A stretch of 64,000 nucleotides of DNA from Bacteroidota bacterium (GTDB lineage: Bacteria > Bacteroidota > Bacteroidia > Chitinophagales > Chitinophagaceae). The stretch is taken from NCBI GenBank assembly GCA_020161535.1, contig JAIUNW010000001.1:62001-126000 (forward strand). Direction: 5' to 3'. The position numbers and the translations under genes were made by a program. Within the stretch, counting starts at the first letter, position 1. The number at the start of each line of letters is the position of its first letter. Shown here in pieces: positions 43,018-52,408 of the stretch. The notes under the pieces were generated by a model. The model saw nothing but the letters and a program-made list of their open reading frames with translations, made no database searches and was not told where the DNA came from.

Positions 43018-45156
43018 TTAAGCCTCGGCCAGGTGCTGGCTACTTGCATACTGACCCGCCAACTTGTTTTGCAGTTCGCCTGGCACTGGTTTATAACTGA
43101 AAGGCTGCATGGAGAACCGGGCTCTTCCCTGTGTAATGGATCGTAGAGAGGCAGAGAAGTCGTGCAGTTCTGCCAATGGGATCTTTGCATGAATTCGGGT
43201 GAAGCGCTGTTCAGCATCCATGCCGTCTACAATGCCCCGGCGAATTTGTATATCACCAATGACGGCCCCGGTGAGTTCGTCGGGACAAGTAACTTCTACA
43301 TCGTAGATGGGTTCCAACAATTGCGGGTCCGCTTCTTTAAAGGCGGCGCGGAAAGCTTGCAAGCCGGCAATTTTGAAGGAGATATCGTTTGAATCAACAG
43401 CATGCATTTTACCGTCGTACACCGACACGCGGATATCGCGCACATAACTGCCCGTCAAAGGACCTTCCTGCATTTTTTCCATCACCCCTTTTACGATCGA
43501 TGGATGGAACCGATTGTCGATCGCACCGCCAACTATGCAATTGCAATACACCATTTGTCCGCCCCATGGCAATGGATGAACCTCCTGGTTTCTTACTGTT
43601 AAACCTTCTGGTGCCGGCATATCCGGTAACCAGGGCTCAATGCGCAACTGCACTTCAGCAAACTGACCCGCTCCACCCGATTGTTTCTTATGGCGATAGC
43701 CTGCATCGGCCGATTTTCGAATGGTTTCGCGATAAGGAATGCCGGGGGGCGAAAAGCGTATTGACAATTTACCGGCATGTTCCAGTTTCCACTTGATCAT
43801 GGCCAGGTGTAACTCGCCCTGGCAATGCAAAATCGTTTGTTTGAGTTCGGGTGATATTTCAATACTGATGGTGGGATCTTCTTCTAGCAACTGGTGCAGT
43901 ATGCTGGAGATTTTTTCATCCTCGCCCGGGTTCTGCGGACTAATAGCTACCCGCATATTTGCCGGTGGAAAAAATATTGGTGCCAACTCAACCGGGTATC
44001 CTTTTTCGTGCAGGGTATTGTTGACATGCGTATTGCGCAGTTTTAAGGTAGCGCCGATATCCCCTGCAGATAATTCATGCACTTGCACCCGCTTATTGCC
44101 TTCCACCACAAAGAGCTGGTTGATCTTTTCACTGTTGTGCGTGTTTTCGTTTTCAAGGTCCATTCCTGCTTTGATGGTGCCCGAAAAAACTTTGAAAAAA
44201 GACAACTCACCAATATGCGGTTCGTTGACTGTTTTATACACGAAAATGCAGGTCTTGCCCTGGGGCGAACAGATGAGTTGCTTGCCGTCGCGCGTTGTTT
44301 GAGCGGGCATTTCGGCGGCCGACGGACAAACATGGTCGATGAAACCCATCAAGCGTCCACTGCCCATATTTCTTTCGGCCGAAAGGCAAAAAAGCGGTGT
44401 CAATTCTTGTTTGATCATGGCCTGGTGCAATCCTTCCTTCAATTCGTCTTCGGTCAGTTCGCCTTTCTCAAAATAGAGCGCCATCAGTTTTTCATCATTG
44501 GCCGCAACTGCTTCTACCAGATCGCGGTGCAGTTGGTTGGCCTTGCTCATTTCAGCTTCAGGAATGGGTAATTTTTCAGGCTTTCCACCGGTATCGCTGA
44601 ATTTGTACATCGTCATCCGCAATACATCAATGATTTCATGAAAACCGGCGCCTTGTTGCAGCGGATACTGAAATATGACCAGCTTATTGCCCACCAGGTC
44701 TTTAGCCTGTTGTACGGCACGGTCATAATCAGCCTGTTCATGATCCAATTGGTTAACGGCAAAAATCAGCGGAGTTGAAAACTGGTTGGCGTACTGCCAG
44801 TATAAATCAGTACCCACTTCTACCCCATTGGCTGCATTCAACAACATAATGGCTGTATCAGCGACCCGAAGCGCTGATACCACTTCACCCACAAAGTCGT
44901 CGTAACCGGGGGTATCGATGATATTGATCTTGTAGCCGCGCCAGCGCGAATGAAGCAACGTAGAAAAAACTGAATTACCCCGTTCAATTTCGAGTTCGTG
45001 GTAATCGCTTACTGTGTTACCGGCACCTACCTGTCCTCGTTGGGAAATCAGGCCGGCTTCAAACAACATGCATTCAGCAAGCGTGGTTTTTCCACTGCCT
45101 GCATGACCAATCAGCACGATGTTCTTGACATGGTTGCTGTCAAATTCTGCTGCCAC
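43018..45156 (-). CDS. EF-G paralog with altered GTPase motifs (EF-G2-like)
   Basis: The 712-residue protein has the full EF-G domain order (G, II, III, IV, V). The P-loop GHAGSGKT (17-24) is intact. Three other G motifs depart from EF-G: switch I reads RGNSV (59-63) rather than RGITI; switch II reads DTPGYDDF (81-88) with Tyr85 where the catalytic His sits; and the guanine-specificity motif reads NQLD (135-138) rather than NKxD. It should bind the ribosome but may hydrolyse GTP slowly or not at all. Bacteroides EF-G2, as I recall, was reported to translocate without GTP hydrolysis. The canonical EF-G is not in this window. A coiled-coil gene is co-directional 23 bases upstream. Confidence 0.9.
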   Translation of the reverse strand: MAAEFDSNHVKNIVLIGHAGSGKTTLAECMLFEAGLISQRGQVGAGNTVSDYHELEIERGNSVFSTLLHSRWRGYKINIIDTPGYDDFVGEVVSALRVADTAIMLLNAANGVEVGTDLYWQYANQFSTPLIFAVNQLDHEQADYDRAVQQAKDLVGNKLVIFQYPLQQGAGFHEIIDVLRMTMYKFSDTGGKPEKLPIPEAEMSKANQLHRDLVEAVAANDEKLMALYFEKGELTEDELKEGLHQAMIKQELTPLFCLSAERNMGSGRLMGFIDHVCPSAAEMPAQTTRDGKQLICSPQGKTCIFVYKTVNEPHIGELSFFKVFSGTIKAGMDLENENTHNSEKINQLFVVEGNKRVQVHELSAGDIGATLKLRNTHVNNTLHEKGYPVELAPIFFPPANMRVAISPQNPGEDEKISSILHQLLEEDPTISIEISPELKQTILHCQGELHLAMIKWKLEHAGKLSIRFSPPGIPYRETIRKSADAGYRHKKQSGGAGQFAEVQLRIEPWLPDMPAPEGLTVRNQEVHPLPWGGQMVYCNCIVGGAIDNRFHPSIVKGVMEKMQEGPLTGSYVRDIRVSVYDGKMHAVDSNDISFKIAGLQAFRAAFKEADPQLLEPIYDVEVTCPDELTGAVIGDIQIRRGIVDGMDAEQRFTRIHAKIPLAELHDFSASLRSITQGRARFSMQPFSYKPVPGELQNKLAGQYASSQHLAEA

Positions 45157-45179
45157 GGCAAATGTTTTAAGTTATAATA

Positions 45180-45557
45180 TTAGTGCGCGGTGTTGGTGAA
45201 ATTGCCGAAGTCTTTTTCTACTTCCTGCAGGGTTTGTTCCAACTGGCCGAACTGGTCTTCCAGCGCATCGTGTGCCGAGAGGGTTGCATCGCTCACCTGC
45301 CCATGTTGCTTCAACTCCCAGGCAGCGATCTGCTCGTGTTCGCGAATAGCATGTTTAAGGTCGTGGATGTTGATAAGTTGAATGTAGAACTGGTTCTGAA
45401 AATGTTCGATTTCCCGGAGGCTGTCGTTGTCGTGCAAATGCGTGCTTACTTGCGCGAGTTTTTCTTTTAAGGTGCCAAAATGGGTTCGTTGTTCGCGGAG
45501 TGTGTTTGTCCAGTTTAAACACGCTCCATTGATCTGGCTGATTTCTGTAGTAACCAT
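45180..45557 (-). CDS. Coiled-coil protein of unknown function, 125 aa
   Basis: The 125-residue protein is almost entirely helical, rich in Gln, Glu, His and Leu with heptad-like spacing (LREQRTHFGTLKEKLAQVS; LEDQFGQLEQTLQEVEKDF). It has no signal peptide. I know of no family match. It lies 23 bases before the EF-G paralog gene in the same orientation and may be co-transcribed with it. A low-molecular-weight ribosome- or factor-binding role is conceivable but only from context. Confidence 0.65.
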   Translation of the reverse strand: MVTTEISQINGACLNWTNTLREQRTHFGTLKEKLAQVSTHLHDNDSLREIEHFQNQFYIQLINIHDLKHAIREHEQIAAWELKQHGQVSDATLSAHDALEDQFGQLEQTLQEVEKDFGNFTNTAH

Positions 45558-45661
45558 TGGAATTTATTTTAGGTTCATAAATATTTTCCGTGGGTTGAGA
45601 GGGTTTTTCGACCACTCCTAATATAAGACTTGTTTTTCGGAAATACAATGAAAAAACGGGT

Positions 45662-45669
45662 TACATTTG
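45662..45669 (+). promoter_or_regulatory. Putative -7 element (TACATTTG) overlapping the permease start region
   Basis: A perfect TAnnTTTG match ending three bases before the chosen ATG (45673). If real, the transcript would be leaderless or initiation would occur at a later in-frame ATG. Confidence 0.35.
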
Positions 45670-45672
45670 GTT

Positions 45673-46911
45673 ATGCGCAGAACGCTGGAGATTTTAGGCA
45701 CCGGCCTCAAAATGGCTATCGGAGAATTGAGGTCTAATAAATTGAGAACTTTTCTCTCCCTGTTTGGTATTACTATCGGTATTTTCTGCATTATTAGTGT
45801 ATTGGCGACCGTCAACAGCCTCAAGCAGAATATCCAGGACGATATCCGTTCGCTGGGCGGCGAAACCGTATTCATCGATAAATGGGATTGGACCGGCACC
45901 ATCCCCTATTGGAAACTGATGAACAGACCTGAGCCGAGCTATGTTGAAATGCAGCAGTTGCGTCGAATACTGCCGGCCAGTTACAAAATTGCTTACACCA
46001 TTCAGCGCAACGACAAGATAGAATTGGATGATGTGGCCCTCGAAAATGTGAACATGTATGGAGTAACGGAAGACTTTAATAGTATTCAAAATATTGAAAT
46101 TGTTGACGGCCGGTATTTACAATCGGTCGATTTAGACCGGGGCGCCAATTATGCCGTAATTGGTACGAATGCGGCCGAACAATTGTTTGGTGTGGCCAGC
46201 AAGGCCGTGGGCAAACAGGTGAAGATTTTTGATCGCACCATCAATATTGTTGGCCTTATCAAAAAGCAAGGCTCCAATATGGGAGGTGGCTGGCAATTTG
46301 ATGACTGCATCATCCTTCCCTATACTTTTTTGCGTACCCTTGTAAAAGACAAATGGTCACAACCGAATATCATGGTGAAAGGTGGCCCTGGTACCACCCT
46401 GGCGATGGTGCGTGATGAAACAACCGCTGCCTATCGCTCCATTCGCAAACTGAAACCCACACAGGCCGATAATTTCAGCCTGAACGACATGGATTATTTC
46501 CTCAATTTCACGAGTAATATTTTTAGCGGTATCAATATGGGCGGATGGGCCATTGCCGGCCTGTCATTGTTCGTGGGTATGTTTGGCGTGGCGAATATTA
46601 TGTTTGTTACGGTGCGGGAAAGAACACCTCAAATTGGTTTAAAGAAAGCCATCGGCGCCAAGAAGATGACCATACTGCTGGAATTCTTAATGGAGTCGGC
46701 CTTTTTGTGTATCATGGGCGGTATGATTGGCGTGCTATTGGTATTTATCTTAACCAAGATAATTTCAGGCGCCATGGGTTTCCCGATCTCGATTTCGATC
46801 CCGATCATGGTTCTGGCCGTTTCCATATGTATCATCACCGGTTTGCTGGCGGGTATTATCCCGGCTTTCAAGGCCGCTAGACTGGACCCGGTAGTGGCCA
46901 TCAGGAGTTAG
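45673..46911 (+). CDS. MacB/FtsX-type ABC transporter permease
   Basis: The 412-residue protein begins near a first membrane helix (RSNKLRTFLSLFGITIGIFCIISVL). A MacB-type periplasmic domain (about 45-275) follows, then three C-terminal FtsX helices (WAIAGLSLFVGMFGVANIMFVTVRERTPQIGLKKAIGAKKM through GLLAGIIPAFKAARLDPVVAIRS). ATPase and adaptor partner genes are not in the window, so it must pair with distant subunits. The stop codon lies five bases before the tsaD start. Confidence 0.93.
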   Translation: MRRTLEILGTGLKMAIGELRSNKLRTFLSLFGITIGIFCIISVLATVNSLKQNIQDDIRSLGGETVFIDKWDWTGTIPYWKLMNRPEPSYVEMQQLRRILPASYKIAYTIQRNDKIELDDVALENVNMYGVTEDFNSIQNIEIVDGRYLQSVDLDRGANYAVIGTNAAEQLFGVASKAVGKQVKIFDRTINIVGLIKKQGSNMGGGWQFDDCIILPYTFLRTLVKDKWSQPNIMVKGGPGTTLAMVRDETTAAYRSIRKLKPTQADNFSLNDMDYFLNFTSNIFSGINMGGWAIAGLSLFVGMFGVANIMFVTVRERTPQIGLKKAIGAKKMTILLEFLMESAFLCIMGGMIGVLLVFILTKIISGAMGFPISISIPIMVLAVSICIITGLLAGIIPAFKAARLDPVVAIRS

Positions 46912-46916
46912 TGTAT

Positions 46917-47918
46917 ATGTCGGTGATCCTGGCTATTGAATCTTCTTGCGATGAAACCGCTGCCGCCATTTGCCGCGATGGCGAGATCTTGTCAAATATC
47001 ATCGCCTCTCAACAAATTCATACGCAGTATGGCGGCGTGGTACCTGAGTTGGCGAGCCGCGCGCACATGCAGCAAATTGTACCGGTGGTTTCGCAATCAT
47101 TGTTGGAAGCTGCTGTTCCCCTGACTGCTGTTGATGCCATTGCCTTTACGCAGGCACCCGGTTTGATTGGCGCTTTGTTTGTTGGCGCGCAGTTTGCCCG
47201 GTCATTGTCGCTGGCCCTAGATAAACCGCTTATTGCGGTTCACCATATGCAGGCCCATGTGTTGGCCAATCTGATTGGCGCGGAGAAACCGGCATTTCCT
47301 TTTTTGTGTTTGACGGTAAGCGGCGGGCATACACAGATCGTTCGCTGCCTTTCGCCCTATGAGCTTGTAGTGATTGGCGAAACAATGGATGATGCTGCTG
47401 GCGAAGCCTTTGATAAATCTGCCAAATTGCTGGACCTGCCCTATCCCGGCGGACCATTGATTGATCAATATGCGAAACAGGGCAACCCGAAAGCATTTCG
47501 ATTTCCGGAACCACAAATACCCGGGTTGAATTTTAGCTTCTCCGGATTGAAAACCGCCATCCTTTATTTTCTGCAGGAGAATACCGCAAAAGACCCGGCA
47601 TTTGTGGAGAAGCACAAAGCCGATATCTGTGCCTCGATACAATACCGGATTGTCAGCATCCTGATGAACAAGCTGAAAAAAGCAGCGGTTGACACCGGCA
47701 TCAAAACAGTATGCCTTGCTGGCGGGGTGTCGGCCAATAGCGGCTTGCGCGAAGCCCTGCAACAAACAGGTGCAGAAATGGGCTGGCGAACCTACTATCC
47801 AGCCTTGCAATACTGTACCGACAATGCAGCGATGATTGCCATGACGGGCTGGTACAAATACCTGCAACAAGATTTTTCTCCACTTGACTCGGTGCCCACC
47901 GCGCGAGCCGGTTGGTAG
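46917..47918 (+). CDS. tsaD: tRNA N6-adenosine threonylcarbamoyltransferase
   Basis: TsaD transfers the threonylcarbamoyl group to A37 of ANN-decoding tRNAs. The ATG at 46917 gives 333 residues; a GTG at 46911 is less likely. ASKH-superfamily signatures: CDETAAA (11-17), ASRAH (46-50), the metal site HHMQAH (109-114), VSGGHTQIV and the C-terminal AGGVSANSGLREAL and CTDNAAMIA. The partners TsaB and TsaE are elsewhere. It lies four bases ahead of the methyltransferase gene, a tRNA-modification pair. Confidence 0.97.
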   Translation: MSVILAIESSCDETAAAICRDGEILSNIIASQQIHTQYGGVVPELASRAHMQQIVPVVSQSLLEAAVPLTAVDAIAFTQAPGLIGALFVGAQFARSLSLALDKPLIAVHHMQAHVLANLIGAEKPAFPFLCLTVSGGHTQIVRCLSPYELVVIGETMDDAAGEAFDKSAKLLDLPYPGGPLIDQYAKQGNPKAFRFPEPQIPGLNFSFSGLKTAILYFLQENTAKDPAFVEKHKADICASIQYRIVSILMNKLKKAAVDTGIKTVCLAGGVSANSGLREALQQTGAEMGWRTYYPALQYCTDNAAMIAMTGWYKYLQQDFSPLDSVPTARAGW

Positions 47919-47921
47919 CCA

Positions 47922-48665
47922 ATGAAAAACAGCTTCTTTCAATTCAGGCAGTTTACGATTCAGCAGGATCAAACCGCGATGAAGGTTTGCACCGATGCCT
48001 GCTTATTCGGTGCCTGGGTAGCAGCGCAACTGCCAGACGACCGGGTGCTGCGCGGGCTCGATATTGGTACAGGCACGGGCCTGCTGAGCCTGATGCTGGC
48101 ACAAGAACGAGCGATCGACATGACGGCCATCGATATTGATGCGAACGCTTGTAAACAAGCCGGCGAAAATGCGTTGGCGGCCAGTTTTGGCCATCGGGTA
48201 ACGGTGCAGCAAATGGATGTACGTGCGTTTCAGCCCTCGCAATCATTTGACATCATTATTTGTAATCCCCCATTTTTCAAACAGTCCCTATTATCAGCAA
48301 AAGCAGCAAAAAACCTGTCCAAGCATGAAGCCGCCTTAGACCTAGGCTTGTTGTTGCAACTGGTAAACCGTTGGATGGCTGCCGAGGGAATTTTCTTCTT
48401 GCTATTGCCCTATTCACGGGCAGATGAATTGGAAAAGCTGGCGCAGCAGCAAGGGTTTGGCATCACCCAAAAACGGTTGGTTCGACAAACTGCCGTCCAT
48501 CCTTTTTTTCGGGTGATGTATGCGCTGCATCGAAGTGATTCTCCCAGCGCTGCAAGTGAAACTGGTGTATCAACTGAAATGTGTATCCGGGAGGCTGATA
48601 ACAAATACAGCGCTGATTTCCTAGCCTATTTATCGCCCTTTTATTTACCGATACATTACAAATAG
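47922..48665 (+). CDS. tRNA1(Val) adenine-37 N6-methyltransferase (TrmN6/YfiC-like)
   Basis: The 247-residue SAM-dependent methyltransferase has motif I DIGTGTGLLSL (47-57) and the amino-methylase motif NPPF (115-118, IIICNPPFF). The N-terminus MKNSFFQFRQFTIQQDQTAMKVCTDACLFGAW is characteristic of the TrmN6/YfiC group. In E. coli TrmN6 methylates A37 of tRNA-Val. Its pairing with tsaD fits tRNA modification. A hairpin follows and smc converges from the other side. Confidence 0.88.
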   Translation: MKNSFFQFRQFTIQQDQTAMKVCTDACLFGAWVAAQLPDDRVLRGLDIGTGTGLLSLMLAQERAIDMTAIDIDANACKQAGENALAASFGHRVTVQQMDVRAFQPSQSFDIIICNPPFFKQSLLSAKAAKNLSKHEAALDLGLLLQLVNRWMAAEGIFFLLLPYSRADELEKLAQQQGFGITQKRLVRQTAVHPFFRVMYALHRSDSPSAASETGVSTEMCIREADNKYSADFLAYLSPFYLPIHYK

Positions 48666-48670
48666 TGGTG

Positions 48671-48705
48671 AAAAAGAAGAGCACCACCCGATTGGCAGTG
48701 CTCTT
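48671..48705. terminator. Hairpin between trmN-like gene and smc
   Basis: A perfect 8-bp stem AAGAGCAC/GTGCTCTT (48677-48684, 48698-48705) with a 13-base loop. On the minus strand it is followed by CTTTTTC, giving an intrinsic terminator for smc. The plus-strand direction has only a weak T-run. Confidence 0.6.
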
Positions 48706-48725
48706 ATGTTGGTGGACGGTTACGC

Positions 48726-51700
48726 TTAATTGAGACTTCGGAAGTCGACCGGAACCAATTTACTCACACCCGCTTCCTGCATGGTGACCCCATAAATGGC
48801 ATCAACGGCACCCATCGTCATTTTGTTGTGGGTAACAATGATAAACTGGCTTTCTTCGCTGAACTGACGGATCATGTTCGTGAATTTGCCCACATTGGCA
48901 TCATCCAGCGGGGCATCCACTTCATCAAGAATACAAAAAGGAGCTGGTTTGATCAAATAAATTGCAAAAAGCAAGGCAGTGGCTGTCAGGGTTTTCTCCC
49001 CGCCACTCAATTGCGTGATCGACGAAGGTCGTTTACCCTTGGGTTTGGCGATGATATCGATGCCGGTTTCTGCCAGGTTTTCCGGGTTTTCCAGAATAAG
49101 ATCGCACTGGTCTTCTTCTGTAAACAGGGCTTTGAAAACCTTGATAAAATTCTCTTTTACCTGGTTGAAAGTATCGAGGAATTTTTGGTTGGCGGTACTT
49201 TCTACTTCGGCAATGGTTTGCAACAAACTGTCTTTCGCGGTAACCAGGTCATTCTTTTGCTCGAGGATAAACTCGTAGCGTTTTTTCATTTCGGTAAACG
49301 CTTCGATGGCTGTTGGGTTGACCTCACCCAGGTTCTCCAGCCGTTTTTTCATGCGATCACTTTTCTCCTGCAGTTCTTGCACGGGAGTATCGGTGGTTCG
49401 GGGCTGGTCAATAATTTCATCGAGGTTGATCCTGAACTCCACCTGTAACCGCTCTTTCATGCCTGCCAATTGCAATTTCAGTTCATTCAGGCGGTCTTTG
49501 ATGGCATTCAGCAACTGGTCCAGTTGTTCGCGTTCTTTTTGTTTTTGTCGCAGCGAAGATTCTTTTTCATTCAACAGGTTGCGAAGGTTATAATATGCCT
49601 GGTCGGCCGTATTGAGCGCCAATTCATCCGTTTCTTTTTGGCGGATCAAAGCTGCCAAGCCATTTTCCGATTGCGCGAGCAGGTCATTGCTCTCGGTGAT
49701 ATGCTCAAAAGTTTGTTTCAACTGCGACTGGTTGGCCTCAATCTGGTTGTTCAGGTCAGTCAATTGGTTAGACCTAAAGGCCAATTCCTGTTTCAGCGAA
49801 CTGATCCTGCTTTGTTGCCGCGTGAACGAAAGATTAAACTCGTTGAACTCCGACTGCGCCGTGTTATAATCTTGTTCGGCCGATTTGTAAACGCCTTCGG
49901 CGGATAACAGCTTCTGGCCGGTTTCTTCGATCACTTGTAGCAATTGCTGCAATTCTTGCCGCGTACCAGCAATCGCCTGTTGGGTATTCGACAATTGTTG
50001 CTGCAGGTCTTCCAATCGCACACGGCTGCTGGATTGCGAAGCATGGAGGTTCTCCACTTTGTTTTGCAAGGCAAATACCTGGTTGTTCAATCCATTGATA
50101 TCTTGCTGGCATTGCTTAATGGCTTGTTCCTTCAATTGTTCATTGAAGCCAATGACCATATTGTGCTTTTCCTGAATACTTTGTTTGAGCGAATCGACGA
50201 TGACAGATTGTGCAGTTATGGCTTCACTGAGTTTCTCCAGGTTTTTCGCCCGACCGATTTTCTTTCCTTCAAACAGCCCTACACTCCCACCGGTAATACT
50301 GTATTTGCCTTTTACGTATTTGCCATTTTTTTCCAAGATCACCGCACCATTGCTGTTCTCCAGGGCCGACTCATCTTCTGCAATAAACACATTGCCCAAC
50401 AGGTTTTCTGCCAATTGGCGAAAACGCTCGTCCACCTCAATGACCTGCATCGCAGGAATGGTTCCTTCCGGTTGGTGAACATCCGTTTTGTTGCCGGCCA
50501 GTTTGTCGAGCAGAAAGAAATTGGCCTTCCCTTTCTTGTGCTCGTCAAGCAAATGAATTGCTTGCAGACCCTCTTGCAGGTTGTTGACCACATAATAATT
50601 CAGGAAGGGTTCCAATACATTTTCAACTGCCGCCCGATAAGCTTCTTTTACGTAAATAATATCAGATAAAATAGGCGCTGCATGGTTCCAGGCCGGGTTT
50701 TTGTGCAGAAACTTGACGCTCTCCGGATAGCCTTCCATCGAATCGATCAGGCTTTTCAGCAGGTCGAATTCATTTTTTCGGGCATCAAGCTTGCGGCTTT
50801 CTTCGGCCAGTTCCTGGCGAAGCGTTTCTAAAACGCCTTGTGTTTCCAGTATCTGTTCTTTGGTGCGGTCGTGTTGTTCTTGCAATTGTTGCAAGTCGCG
50901 CTGGCGTTGCTCCAGTTCCTTTTCTTTGGTCAATTTCTCTTCTTCCTGCTGTTTCAACTGGGAGGCACGGACAGCTCGCTCCTCTTCCACTTGCGAAATG
51001 CTGCGCTGCAGGTTAGCGATCGACGTATCAGCAACCGCTACTTTTTTTTCTGCTTCAAACTGGCTGCGCTGTATTTGCAGATTTTCGCTACGAATGCCAT
51101 CGAGCAACAACCGTTGTTCGTCAAAAATCTTTCGCTTGTCTTCACTTGTTTGCTTGAAGGCATCGAGTTGTGATTCGAAGGTCTCCAACTTGGCTTCTTC
51201 TTCGCCCACCTGGCGGGTGCTGAAAGCGATGCTCTCTTCCAATCCTTTCAACTGTGAGCTGCTTTTTTCCAAAAAAGACTGCAAACTGCTTTCGCGTTCT
51301 TTTAGGAAATTCAGTCGCTGGGCAGCCAGGTTTTTATCGTTCTCTTTCGAGCGAAGCACTTGCAGCAAGTCATTGAAAGCATGTTGCATGCCCTGCAGCG
51401 CTTTCTCTTTTTCAATGAAACCCAGCTTTTCCTGTTCAATCGCCGCTTCTTCAGTTGCGATGGCCGCTTCTAACTGGTGCTTGCGATCGGTTTCGGTATT
51501 TGTCTGTTCATTCAGTTCGCGATAAGTGAGGTTAAAACCTTCCAGCGAAGCGATGGCCAATTCTACCGCCAGTTCCTTGTAATCCTTTTTGATTTCATAG
51601 TACTTCTCTGCCTTTTTCGCCTGGTTTTCGAGGCTTTTCAACTGGTTGTTGATTTCAAAAAGCAGGTCTTCAATCCGGGCCAGGTCTTGTTCGGTGGCGT

Positions 51701-52244
51701 CCAGTTTCTGTTTGGCTTCTTTCTTCCGTGTTTTATAGATCGAAATGCCCGCTGCCTGTTCCAGCATGCGGCGTCGGCTATTGTCTTTGTCTTTGATAAG
51801 ATCATCCACCATGCCCAGTTCGATAATACTATAACTATCGGTGCTGACGCCGGTGTCGAGAAAAAGGTTCTGGATGTCTTTCAAGCGGCAACTAACATCG
51901 TTGAGCCGGTACTCGCTTTCACCGCTTTTATAGAATTTGCGGGTAATCGTGACCGTGTTAAATTCAGTGGGCAGCAGGTTTTTGGTGTTTTCGAAAGTGA
52001 GGCTTACTTCGGCCAAACCGGAAGCCGAACGGGTTCTGGAACCGTTGAAAACCAATGACTCCAGGTTTTCTGACCGCAGCTGGCTGATTTTTTGTTCGCC
52101 AATTACCCAGCGAATGCTATCAATGATATTGCTCTTGCCACACCCGTTTGGACCCACAATACCCGTGATGTTCTGGTCGAACAGGACCACGGTTTTGTCG
52201 GCAAAACTCTTAAACCCTTTAATTTCTAAACTCTTTAAACGCAC
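48726..52244 (-). CDS. smc: Chromosome segregation ATPase SMC
   Basis: SMC folds and segregates the chromosome as a dimer with ScpA/ScpB. The 1172-residue protein starts with GTG at 52244 (RLKSLEIKGFKSFADK). Walker A GPNGCGKS (31-38) and the C-terminal signature LSGGEKTL, followed by the Walker B region CILDEVDAPLDDANV, form the ABC head. Two long coiled coils (about 170-500 and 680-1000) flank a hinge near 520-650. The promoter TATATTTG lies about 23 bases before the start. scpA and scpB are not in the window. Confidence 0.97.
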   Translation of the reverse strand: MRLKSLEIKGFKSFADKTVVLFDQNITGIVGPNGCGKSNIIDSIRWVIGEQKISQLRSENLESLVFNGSRTRSASGLAEVSLTFENTKNLLPTEFNTVTITRKFYKSGESEYRLNDVSCRLKDIQNLFLDTGVSTDSYSIIELGMVDDLIKDKDNSRRRMLEQAAGISIYKTRKKEAKQKLDATEQDLARIEDLLFEINNQLKSLENQAKKAEKYYEIKKDYKELAVELAIASLEGFNLTYRELNEQTNTETDRKHQLEAAIATEEAAIEQEKLGFIEKEKALQGMQHAFNDLLQVLRSKENDKNLAAQRLNFLKERESSLQSFLEKSSSQLKGLEESIAFSTRQVGEEEAKLETFESQLDAFKQTSEDKRKIFDEQRLLLDGIRSENLQIQRSQFEAEKKVAVADTSIANLQRSISQVEEERAVRASQLKQQEEEKLTKEKELEQRQRDLQQLQEQHDRTKEQILETQGVLETLRQELAEESRKLDARKNEFDLLKSLIDSMEGYPESVKFLHKNPAWNHAAPILSDIIYVKEAYRAAVENVLEPFLNYYVVNNLQEGLQAIHLLDEHKKGKANFFLLDKLAGNKTDVHQPEGTIPAMQVIEVDERFRQLAENLLGNVFIAEDESALENSNGAVILEKNGKYVKGKYSITGGSVGLFEGKKIGRAKNLEKLSEAITAQSVIVDSLKQSIQEKHNMVIGFNEQLKEQAIKQCQQDINGLNNQVFALQNKVENLHASQSSSRVRLEDLQQQLSNTQQAIAGTRQELQQLLQVIEETGQKLLSAEGVYKSAEQDYNTAQSEFNEFNLSFTRQQSRISSLKQELAFRSNQLTDLNNQIEANQSQLKQTFEHITESNDLLAQSENGLAALIRQKETDELALNTADQAYYNLRNLLNEKESSLRQKQKEREQLDQLLNAIKDRLNELKLQLAGMKERLQVEFRINLDEIIDQPRTTDTPVQELQEKSDRMKKRLENLGEVNPTAIEAFTEMKKRYEFILEQKNDLVTAKDSLLQTIAEVESTANQKFLDTFNQVKENFIKVFKALFTEEDQCDLILENPENLAETGIDIIAKPKGKRPSSITQLSGGEKTLTATALLFAIYLIKPAPFCILDEVDAPLDDANVGKFTNMIRQFSEESQFIIVTHNKMTMGAVDAIYGVTMQEAGVSKLVPVDFRSLN

Positions 52245-52266
52245 GCTGAACCATTTTAACGGGTAG

Positions 52267-52301
52267 CAAATATATGGTTAGATATCATCTAAAATGCCAA
52301 A
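52267..52301 (-). promoter_or_regulatory. Putative smc promoter (TTTG / TATATTTG)
   Basis: On the minus strand TTTG (52298-52301) and a perfect TATATTTG (52267-52274) are 23 bases apart. The GTG start lies 22 bases past the -7 element. Confidence 0.55.
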
Positions 52302-52408
52302 GGCCCGATTGGCTGCTTTATTTAGGCACCTTTTATTCACAGCTTGGTTCCGCTTGTGATTCGCCGGTTTTTGGTATATATTGCGCTCGAATCTAAACCC
52401 CGCCAGTA

